A DNA stretch of 5,116 nucleotides from Candidatus Blautia intestinipullorum (GTDB lineage Bacteria > Bacillota > Clostridia > Lachnospirales > Lachnospiraceae), in assembly GCA_019120475.1 (NCBI GenBank), contig DWVA01000164.1, positions 1-5,116 of the forward strand, given 5' to 3'. Below, in pieces: positions 1 through 5,116 of this stretch. The translations under genes and the position numbers were made by a program. Position 1 is the stretch's first letter. Every line of letters starts with the position of its first letter. The notes below the pieces were generated by a model. The model saw only the letters and a list, made by a program, of their open reading frames with translations. It did no database searches and had not been told where the DNA came from.

Positions 1-2
1 TG

Positions 3-1064
3 GCACGTCATTTATCTGAACATGTAAAAGCTATCTTGGCGACGGAAGATGAGTTCCAGAAATATCTTTCTCTCCATCAAAAGAAACGGTGGAGACCTTT
101 CGGGAAAAGGAAAGTCCACAGTCGGGAACGGCCGCTCCCGGAACACGGGAAACCGCAGGCACGGGCAGTACAGCAGGAAATGCGGAGCGATCGGGAGGAA
201 GTACAAAAGGAAGACAGGAACAATGTCGAGGAGATGGTGGATGAGGATATTTCTGATCTTCTCGGTTTTGGATCCGAAGAACGAGTCTTTGATACCCAGG
301 AATTTTACCCAGAAGTATTATCTGAACAAGAGAAACAGACAGATGAGACTAAACCGAAAAAACAGAGAAAAACAGGAAAACAGAGTGCTTTAATTAAGGC
401 TGCGGCAGTATTTGGCGTAATGATCTTTCTAGCAGGAGTCATTCTGTTTGGCTTTTTCCTGATTGCAGAGTATCAGGCTTCAAGGGAGGAAACACCGCCG
501 GTCATATCACAGAATACCGGCACAGATGAGCCTGATATATCAGACCAGATAATGGTCAGCAGATCAGATGAGAGACCAGACGAAGAACAGGATGATCCTG
601 AGATAAAGGAGACGGAAGATGAAGATCATTTGGCAGAGGAGGAAGCCCGGGGAGATGAAGAGGAAACTCATACTGAAAATCAGGATACCCAGGTGGCTGA
701 ACCCAAGACACAGGCCCCTGTTAAGAAGGAAACACCAGAGGTAAGCCAGGAACAGGGAACAGTGCCTGCAGCACCGCAGCAAAACTCTGATTCGGTCAGT
801 ATTTCCACCAGCCAGCCGGAACCTGTACAGGAAGCACCGGAGGCGGAAGAGCAGACGTCATATGTTGGAAAGATACTAACCGGATCGGAAGTTGCGGCAG
901 CCGCAGCAGCAGAGGAACAAAAAGGAGCCCAGTTATATCTGAAAACCCGTGAAAACGGGGAAGGATATTTCAGTGCATCGGTGATTGCCGGTATGGTTGA
1001 CAGTACCTGCAGTTATCTAGTTGAGGGTTCGGACGGCGTGCACATATCTTTTATCCAACAGTAA
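3..1064 (+). CDS. Single-pass membrane protein with long acidic outer linker (5'-truncated by window edge)
   Basis: I do not recognise this family. The frame is open from base 3 to the TAA at 1062-1064. A TTG at 36 could start a 342-residue protein, but no good ribosome binding site precedes it and the codons before it read as ordinary protein (ARHLSEHVKAIL), so the gene most likely begins outside the window. Counting from the TTG, residues 1-118 are hydrophilic and rich in Lys, Arg and Glu. A membrane helix spans about 119-144 and is preceded by a basic KPKKQRK stretch, which predicts the N-terminal side in the cytoplasm and the C-terminal side outside. Residues 149-275 form a low-complexity Glu/Asp/Gln/Pro linker, and 276-342 a small domain containing six alanines in a row (287-292). 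The shape suits a bitopic envelope or secretion-apparatus component that spaces an outer domain from the membrane. It is the first visible gene of the operon, and gene 2 follows after 30 bp. Confidence 0.8.
   Translation, partial: ARHLSEHVKAILATEDEFQKYLSLHQKKRWRPFGKRKVHSRERPLPEHGKPQARAVQQEMRSDREEVQKEDRNNVEEMVDEDISDLLGFGSEERVFDTQEFYPEVLSEQEKQTDETKPKKQRKTGKQSALIKAAAVFGVMIFLAGVILFGFFLIAEYQASREETPPVISQNTGTDEPDISDQIMVSRSDERPDEEQDDPEIKETEDEDHLAEEEARGDEEETHTENQDTQVAEPKTQAPVKKETPEVSQEQGTVPAAPQQNSDSVSISTSQPEPVQEAPEAEEQTSYVGKILTGSEVAAAAAAEEQKGAQLYLKTRENGEGYFSASVIAGMVDSTCSYLVEGSDGVHISFIQQ
390..467 (+). other. Transmembrane helix of the first gene
   Basis: About 26 uninterrupted hydrophobic or small residues (Leu-Ile-Lys-Ala... 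to ...Phe-Leu-Ile-Ala) form the only membrane-spanning stretch in this protein. The run of Lys/Arg just before it and the acidic sequence just after it fit the positive-inside rule, giving an N-in, C-out orientation. Confidence 0.8.
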
Positions 1065-1094
1065 ACTAAAGACAAAGCACGAAAGGAGAATCTT

Positions 1095-1703
1095 ATGGCA
1101 GATACACCGTCAATTGATATGATTACTGCAGATCTGGACAGACTGAGTCAGCACATAAAGGAGTTCAATACAGGAGCTTATCCGGCATTTTTATTTCAAC
1201 TGCATAGTGTTTTAAAGATTCATGACATCCTCGAAATGCGGTTAAGTGATGTGTATTACTGCGATGACGGCTGTGTCAGGCTGCTCCCTGAAATTGTGTT
1301 TGAGGGGGAAAAGGTTCATCTGGATCAACAGATGCGTACGGAGCTGGCCTGGTATGCATTACAGCGTGTTGCTGTGTGCAATGCGGATGAAGAAGCATTG
1401 GAGGACTGGCTGTGTGTCAATATACATGGCAGGCAGCTGCAGCCACAGGCATATCGTAAGATGCTGGAGCGGACAAGTTTTGAACTCGGATTCCGTTCCA
1501 ATTACAGCGTAGGATATCTGCATAGCCTGTATGGCTATCTGCGGATTGCTTCTGGACAGAAAACAATTGCAGAGGTGGCGCGTGAGTACGGGGTAACGCA
1601 GTATTATCTTCAGCACAGGATATTTAAGGGAACACCGATTCAATATGAAGACCATATTATCCGGCAGGTTGCAAATATAGAAGAGGATAAGGAGAAGGAA
1701 TGA
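1095..1703 (+). CDS. Tyrosine-recombinase-like protein lacking catalytic residues
   Basis: This encodes 202 residues, with an AAAGGAG site at 1082-1088 six bases before the ATG. The pattern of residues 38-177 resembles the catalytic domain of tyrosine recombinases (phage integrase/XerC-D type). SVLKIHDILEMRLSDV (38-53) matches the box usually written TGLRxSELLxLxWxDI. A strand region and a helix follow, then SVGYLHSLYGYL (138-149) where the HxLRH box belongs, and a final TIAEVAREYGV segment (157-167) where the LGH box belongs. By this alignment the first catalytic Arg is Lys41, the HxLR His and Arg are Gly140 and His143, and no Tyr sits at the usual nucleophile position. The protein should therefore not cut DNA. 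It may bind DNA or a partner as a regulator or architectural factor. The same last segment also reads as a helix-turn-helix, so a plain DNA-binding regulator is the main alternative. No N-terminal core-binding domain of normal size is present. The gene overlaps the next by four bases (ATGA), implying coupled translation. Confidence 0.75.
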   Translation: MADTPSIDMITADLDRLSQHIKEFNTGAYPAFLFQLHSVLKIHDILEMRLSDVYYCDDGCVRLLPEIVFEGEKVHLDQQMRTELAWYALQRVAVCNADEEALEDWLCVNIHGRQLQPQAYRKMLERTSFELGFRSNYSVGYLHSLYGYLRIASGQKTIAEVAREYGVTQYYLQHRIFKGTPIQYEDHIIRQVANIEEDKEKE

Positions 1704-2638
1704 TTTCGGCAGAGAAAATCTATGTTGAGTTATTAGAACTGTATCATAACAGCGGAAGAGAGTTTTATGTGGAAATGGCGGCTCTGCTTGGTCAGCAGAC
1801 AGAGGGGATGGAGCACAGTTTCCTTACCCTTGAGGATGACCGGTGGAAAATGGTCGCTTCCACTGTAAAAAACCGCGATGAGAGGGAATTCTTAAGGAAA
1901 CAGGCGGATGCAATGGAGGAAGTGAACCTCAAAGACTCTTTTTTGTTTCCTCAGCAGCGCGCAGTGGTGAGGACTCACCTTGTTATACCGCTCCGGGTAC
2001 GGAATAGGTTCATATTGGCGCTCTGGATCGTGGAGTCCAGGATCAGAGAACGCATCCCGGAACGGGAAATTTTAAAAATTGCACGGCTGATCGCTCTGCT
2101 TTTTCAACTTTCCAAGACCGAACGTAACTGGTATCTTGATCCAGGTACCGGACTCCCAGGGCGGATCTATTTCAGTCAGATTCTGGCGAAACTGCTGGAG
2201 GGCGGGCACCGGATCAATGTTTGTGTTTTCCGGATTGATAGATATCGGGAAAGAGTACGTACAAATGGGTGTCTTGAAATGGAGCAGGAATACAGGGAGA
2301 TGATTGGCCAGATTAAGAAGCTGCAGATGGGCAATCTTTATGCTGTTTCTGATGATACGGCGGCTGTCATATCGCTTACGGAAGAGAAGGAGGCATATGC
2401 CAGAATCGAAAGTCTTCTGGACCAATCCGGGCATGGCATTACAGCAGCCATTATCCATCCGAATAAAGATGAGGACATCTTTGCAGAGATTGAAAACCGG
2501 TTATCTGCCTGCAAAGCTGCAGAAAACCAGAAAGATCCTGAGAAAGAGACGGATGAAAATAAGAAAGAGGATAGGGAAGAGGACACATCAGAGGCCTTCT
2601 CCATGGAGGAACTGTTGAACATCATACAGGAGGAATGA
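1700..2638 (+). CDS. GAF-like sensor with degenerate GGDEF domain
   Basis: This encodes 312 residues, starting inside the previous stop (ATGA) behind AAGGAG at 1689-1694. Residues 1-138 have the alternating helix/strand pattern of a GAF-type sensor domain, including THLVIPLRVRNRFILALWIV (92-111), typical of a central GAF strand pair, and a closing helix. Residues 145-272 follow the GGDEF fold: DPGTGLPGR (147-155) matches the DxLTGLPNR opening, FRIDRYRERV (177-186) the DIDxFKxIND strand, and ITAAIIHP (247-254) the SIGVA strand. The signature loop reads SDDTA (217-221) instead of GGDEF, so cyclic-di-GMP synthesis is very unlikely. A role as ligand sensor or protein-interaction module is more plausible. 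Residues 273-297 are a charged, disordered-looking Lys/Glu/Asp tail, ending in a short amphipathic helix (FSMEELLNIIQ, 300-310) that could dock to a partner. Soluble and cytoplasmic, with no signal peptide or membrane helix. The GGDEF call is firmer than the GAF call. Confidence 0.75.
   Translation: MISAEKIYVELLELYHNSGREFYVEMAALLGQQTEGMEHSFLTLEDDRWKMVASTVKNRDEREFLRKQADAMEEVNLKDSFLFPQQRAVVRTHLVIPLRVRNRFILALWIVESRIRERIPEREILKIARLIALLFQLSKTERNWYLDPGTGLPGRIYFSQILAKLLEGGHRINVCVFRIDRYRERVRTNGCLEMEQEYREMIGQIKKLQMGNLYAVSDDTAAVISLTEEKEAYARIESLLDQSGHGITAAIIHPNKDEDIFAEIENRLSACKAAENQKDPEKETDENKKEDREEDTSEAFSMEELLNIIQEE
2628..2633 (+). promoter_or_regulatory. Ribosome binding site that decides the start of the pilin-like gene
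   Basis: AGGAGG lies inside the last codons of the GAF/GGDEF gene. Two in-frame ATGs follow. The one at 2635 is only one base away, too close for initiation, while the one at 2641 is seven bases away, close to ideal. The second ATG is therefore preferred, giving a protein that starts MWRVLLAAII. Confidence 0.75.
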
Positions 2639-2640
2639 GT

Positions 2641-2718
2641 ATGTGGAGGGTATTACTTGCGGCGATTATTGCGGTACTGATCTTTATGTCCTCAGGGGAG
2701 TCAGTGCCGGTTTATGCG
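2641..2718 (+). other. Signal peptide of the pilin-like protein
   Basis: Codons 1-26 encode a short N-region with one Arg, a hydrophobic core (LLAAIIAVLIFM) and a polar C-region ending V-Y-A before Gln, which fits the -3/-1 rule for type I signal peptidase. There is no lipobox Cys, so it is not a lipoprotein signal. Confidence 0.7.
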
Positions 2719-3078
2719 CAGAGCGATCCCGGCCAGGAAGAAGATATCTATGATGCACTGCAGAACAGCATCAATGAGAGCTGGGAGAACGGCTTTGAGG
2801 AGCTGGAAACAGAGGATGAGATCGAAATAGAGGGACCCATTACAGAGCGGATTATCAGGAGTATTGCCAATACTTTTTACAAGCATCTGGTAGAAATCAA
2901 GGCGTGGTCACTCATTATCGGGCTCATTTCCATGCTTTGCGGCATTTTTATTGCTGTAACGGCCAGATTGAACAAGAAGCTGCGGAGGTTTGCAGTCATT
3001 GCGCTGATTATCACCATACCTGGTCTGTTAACAGGATTTGTATTTGGAATCACAAAACTGATCAGTATATTTATTTAG
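2641..3078 (+). CDS. Small exported two-helix membrane protein, VirB2/TrbC pilin-like layout
   Basis: This encodes 145 residues from the ATG at 2641, or 147 if the ATG at 2635 is used. An Arg3-led signal peptide has a hydrophobic core at 4-17 and a plausible signal-peptidase site after V-Y-A (24-26), leaving a mature protein of about 119 residues. The mature N-terminus (27-70) is acidic and hydrophilic. The C-terminal half is a hairpin: helix 1 about 88-110, a basic NKKLRR turn (111-116), and helix 2 about 117-141. The predicted topology is both ends outside and the basic loop in the cytoplasm, which is that of VirB2/TrbC-type pilin subunits of type IV secretion systems. The acidic N-terminal segment is longer than in typical pilins and I see no diagnostic motif, so this is an analogy of architecture, not a proven homology. 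A holin-like or generic membrane accessory protein is the alternative. It begins two bases after the previous stop and sits 12 bp before the S1-like gene. Confidence 0.65.
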   Translation: MWRVLLAAIIAVLIFMSSGESVPVYAQSDPGQEEDIYDALQNSINESWENGFEELETEDEIEIEGPITERIIRSIANTFYKHLVEIKAWSLIIGLISMLCGIFIAVTARLNKKLRRFAVIALIITIPGLLTGFVFGITKLISIFI

Positions 3079-3090
3079 AAGGAGGACTTT

Positions 3091-4122
3091 ATGGATTTTC
3101 AGAATATAGCAGATATGTTTTTAGTCAATAAGAATAATCATCGTCCTATGGCAAAGGGTGATGCCGGCCATATGAAAAAGTACGTTTCAGCATATGAGCA
3201 GGGAACGTATCTGATGCTGGAGTTTGAAAAGGTGGACTCCGTCACTGGGGACCTTTCCCTTGTAGATGATGATATCACCGTTATCATGCCGTCCGACCAG
3301 ATTACCGGGCGGCCCTACGATCTCCGGTATCGTGCTCAAAAACTGGAGGACGTATATTGTGTGAAAGTGACATCCATAGACAGTGCAAAAAAGATCGTCT
3401 ATGTCAGCCATCAGGAGGCGAGGATGGAGAAGCGGCCGGAGATTGAAGCAGCCATCCAGCAGTATCTGGAGTACAATACACCGGTGATCGTGACAGGAAA
3501 GATCCTTAAGATACAGACCAGAATGGTTGACGGGGCAGCGGTAGATACCGGTGTCTGGCTTGATCTGTGCGGCGTCGGGATCCCTGCATTTGTCTATATC
3601 GGGAACTGGAAGAAGACGTATACGGAATCCCTGCGCGGGAAAGCGGCATATGGCGATATTATCGATGTCAAAGTGCTTGAACGGGTTGAGAGGAAGAACG
3701 GGATGTACTATTATTCCTGTTCCAGAAAGGAACTTGTGCAGGATCCGTGGGAGAGCCAGGAGCTGTCAGAGAAGTATCATAAAGGGGATATCGTAAAGAT
3801 CCGCTGCATATCCAAAAGAGAGAACAACTGGTTCGGTGAGATCAATGGTTTGGATGATATACAGGTCTTTGTTGAGTATCCATCGGAGCGCCACCATTTT
3901 GCGATCATACCTGGCATGGAGTATATGGGCACGATCTATTACATAAATCAGGAGGAACATTCCTTGAAAGCACGCGTATTTCAGGCATTATCACTGGAGC
4001 AGCTGGAGGAAGAAAATACGAACGTGGAACAGGCAGGCTCGGATGAGGCTGATACAGACGAGCAGCCGGCATCCGAGGAAGAAACAGAAGATGCGGGTGG
4101 AGCTGCCGCGGAGGTGGAATGA
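3091..4122 (+). CDS. Protein with three S1/OB-fold-like repeats and acidic tail
   Basis: This encodes 343 residues, with an AAGGAGG site (3079-3085) five bases before the ATG. The sequence reads as consecutive S1-like nucleic-acid-binding barrels. Repeat 1 (about 35-110) ends IDSAKKIVYVSHQEA, the usual strand-5 ending of an S1 domain. Repeat 2 (about 128-214) is the clearest: PVIVTGKILKI, then GVWLDLCGVGIPAFVYIGNW, where S1 domains have GxFVDLxGVxGFVHxS, then YGDIIDVKVLERV and a closing YYYSCSRKE. Repeat 3 (about 228-300) has KGDIVKIRCISKRENNWFGEI and a second barrel half. Residues 303-343 are an acidic Glu/Asp/Ala tail. The family resemblance is to ribosomal protein S1 and S1-motif regulators, but the linker spacing is unlike a housekeeping S1. 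A role in binding mRNA or single-stranded DNA encoded by this operon is inferred, not shown. No membrane segments. The stop overlaps the next start by one base, so it is co-translated with the winged-helix gene. Confidence 0.75.
   Translation: MDFQNIADMFLVNKNNHRPMAKGDAGHMKKYVSAYEQGTYLMLEFEKVDSVTGDLSLVDDDITVIMPSDQITGRPYDLRYRAQKLEDVYCVKVTSIDSAKKIVYVSHQEARMEKRPEIEAAIQQYLEYNTPVIVTGKILKIQTRMVDGAAVDTGVWLDLCGVGIPAFVYIGNWKKTYTESLRGKAAYGDIIDVKVLERVERKNGMYYYSCSRKELVQDPWESQELSEKYHKGDIVKIRCISKRENNWFGEINGLDDIQVFVEYPSERHHFAIIPGMEYMGTIYYINQEEHSLKARVFQALSLEQLEEENTNVEQAGSDEADTDEQPASEEETEDAGGAAAEVE
4110..4115 (+). promoter_or_regulatory. Ribosome binding site choosing between tandem ATGs of the last gene
   Basis: GGAGGT precedes back-to-back ATG codons at 4119 and 4122, three and six bases away. 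The spacing favours 4122, which overlaps the previous stop as TGATG. Both starts are in one frame, so the choice changes only one residue. Confidence 0.65.
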
Positions 4123-5116
4123 TGGAAGGAGCAACGGAGAACAGGGCCGCAAGGGAGATACTGGAACGGATGGGCGAAAAAGCGCTTTTCGCTTATCAGC
4201 AGGGAATGGAGATCACGGTTCCGGAATCAGATTGCCGCAGTTCACTTGACAAGATCGCATTGTACCACCGGGAGAGTCAGTTTGCCCTGTCAGACCTGTA
4301 CATAGGATATGCGGTATCTTTATACAGGTACACGATTCCCAAAGTGGTTGCAGCGACAATTCAGGTTCTGGGAAATCACTGGCCCAAAAAGAACGTTCCG
4401 AAGAATATCAGCAGGGATGCCCTGCTCAACCGGATCAAGAAGATGTGTTCTATGGGGATGCTCCGGAGATTCAAGTATGACCTGAACGGGAATACGATTG
4501 TCCTTTATTCTACAACACCGGAGTTTTCAAAAGTCATTTATCAGGCCCTGAAAATGAATACAGATGCAAGGCCGGAAAAAGACATCATTCCTCCGTTAGA
4601 GATTATGGAAAAAGCCGCGGCATCTCTGGTCAGTTCCGAGATACTCAAGAGCCGGGACATGAAGAGATTTGATTTCATGCCGGATTTCCGTGATTCGGAA
4701 GGCAGGATTATGTTTAACAGCAGGATTACCTGCGAGATAGACAGGAAAATGTTCACAACGATCATAGAGCCTGTGTTCACACGGATTGATGAGAAGCGGT
4801 TTACAAAGGAAGAATGGGAACATTATCTCACGAGGAAGATTCACCGGCTGAAAGCCTACATGGACCAGATCGAAGAGAAGAAGGAGGAAAGGCCGCAGCT
4901 GGTCATCGTTTGTGAAGATATGAATGATTTCCGGAAAGTCAGTACGATTATCTGCAATCTTTTCCCGGAAAAAAAGCTTGAGCAAATCTATTATACGGCA
5001 GAGGGATCGCTGAAAAGTGCAAATTATGACATCCTGCAAAGCCTGATACGGGTAACTTCGGTTAAGCGTATATCCGGGATGAAACTGCCGGAAAGTGTAT
5101 CTTCGCAATTGGCATA
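4122..5116 (+). CDS. Replication-relaxation-like winged-helix protein (3'-truncated by window edge)
   Basis: The frame is open from 4122 to the right edge without a stop, giving at least 331 residues. After a helical start, residues about 55-145 form a probable winged helix: LSDLYIGYAVSLYRY, a PKNISRDALLNRIKKMCSMG recognition region (93-112), then a hairpin RRFKYDLNGNTIVLYSTT (115-132) as the wing. Residues about 168-300 look like the C-terminal domain of replication-relaxation proteins, which has a restriction-endonuclease-like fold: FDFMPDFRD (183-191), TCEIDR (203-208) where the family has a conserved E-x-D strand, LTRKIHRLKAYM (236-247) where it has a conserved K...Y helix, and PQLVIVCEDMNDF (258-270) as the next strand. 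Such proteins accompany relaxases and coupling proteins on plasmids and integrative conjugative elements, and are thought to act in DNA processing or transfer control. Similarity here is by pattern only. A different winged-helix regulator is possible. Translationally coupled to the S1-like gene upstream. Confidence 0.65.
   Translation, partial: MEGATENRAAREILERMGEKALFAYQQGMEITVPESDCRSSLDKIALYHRESQFALSDLYIGYAVSLYRYTIPKVVAATIQVLGNHWPKKNVPKNISRDALLNRIKKMCSMGMLRRFKYDLNGNTIVLYSTTPEFSKVIYQALKMNTDARPEKDIIPPLEIMEKAAASLVSSEILKSRDMKRFDFMPDFRDSEGRIMFNSRITCEIDRKMFTTIIEPVFTRIDEKRFTKEEWEHYLTRKIHRLKAYMDQIEEKKEERPQLVIVCEDMNDFRKVSTIICNLFPEKKLEQIYYTAEGSLKSANYDILQSLIRVTSVKRISGMKLPESVSSQLA

Noticed and set aside
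49..393. A 114-codon + strand frame starting with ATG near the left edge
   Set aside because: It competes with the frame that stays open from the edge to 1064 and encodes a proper membrane helix. The alternative is a Arg/Lys/Asn-rich shadow without a ribosome binding site.
894..911. GCN-repeat encoding six alanines, possibly a repeat-expansion site
   Set aside because: The codons are mixed (GCG, GCA, GCC), so it is not a pure microsatellite prone to slippage. It is a short Ala run in a low-complexity protein region.
1065..1094. The largest gap, searched for a promoter or terminator
   Set aside because: It is only 30 bp and contains the AAAGGAG ribosome binding site but no hairpin, T-run or promoter boxes.
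1095..1703. An active integrase marking the end of a mobile element
   Set aside because: The catalytic residues appear replaced, the protein is too short for a complete integrase, and no attachment-site repeats or tRNA gene lie nearby. The gene sits mid-operon rather than at an element boundary.
2072..2458. A 128-codon open frame on the - strand opposite the GGDEF region
   Set aside because: The + strand reads clear GGDEF-fold landmarks here. The antisense peptide has no domain pattern and no plausible start signal.
4246..4251. TTGACA, a perfect -35 hexamer
   Set aside because: It is inside coding sequence, and the bases 17 positions further on (CGGGAG) do not resemble a -10 box.
4596..5108. 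A 170-codon open frame on the - strand opposite the last gene
   Set aside because: It lies wholly inside the + strand gene, which has coherent winged-helix and nuclease-like patterns and a good ribosome binding site. The antisense translation is rich in His, Phe, Cys and Arg with no recognisable domain.

Overview
The window is a gene-dense, single-strand stretch. Six head-to-tail genes on the + strand fill nearly all of it, with junctions of 30 bp or less, 1- to 4-base overlaps and strong AGGAG-type ribosome binding sites. Moderate GC, Lys/Glu-rich proteins, Shine-Dalgarno-led translation and the family mix suggest a low-to-moderate-GC Gram-positive of the Clostridia, with Lachnospiraceae-type gut bacteria my best guess. 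No rRNA, tRNA, IS element, CRISPR array, terminator or convincing promoter is visible. The window therefore looks like the inside of one long operon whose promoter and terminator both lie outside it.

Layout. (1) 3-1064: the 3' part of a single-pass membrane protein with a basic cytoplasmic side, one membrane helix and a long acidic Pro/Gln/Glu-rich outer linker ending in a small domain. Its frame is open to the left edge, so its true start is probably outside. (2) 1095-1703: a 202-residue protein that reads like a tyrosine-recombinase catalytic domain with its catalytic residues replaced. (3) 1700-2638: a GAF-like domain followed by a GGDEF domain with a destroyed active site and a charged tail. 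(4) 2641-3078: a small secreted/membrane protein with a signal peptide, an acidic mature N-terminus and a C-terminal two-helix hairpin, a layout like VirB2/TrbC pilin-type subunits. (5) 3091-4122: a soluble protein with about three S1/OB-fold-like repeats and an acidic tail. (6) 4122 to beyond the right edge: a winged-helix protein with a C-terminal nuclease-like fold resembling the replication-relaxation family of conjugative elements and plasmids.

How the genes may work together (inference). A replication-relaxation-like protein beside a pilin-like subunit and a bitopic membrane protein points to the conjugation or DNA-processing region of an integrative conjugative element or large plasmid. 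The most unusual aspect is two adjacent, translationally coupled proteins that look like inactivated enzymes (a recombinase and a diguanylate cyclase), next to an S1-type nucleic-acid-binding protein. These could be regulatory or scaffolding parts of a transfer module that I cannot match to a named system. All functional calls are by eye from sequence patterns; no database search was possible.
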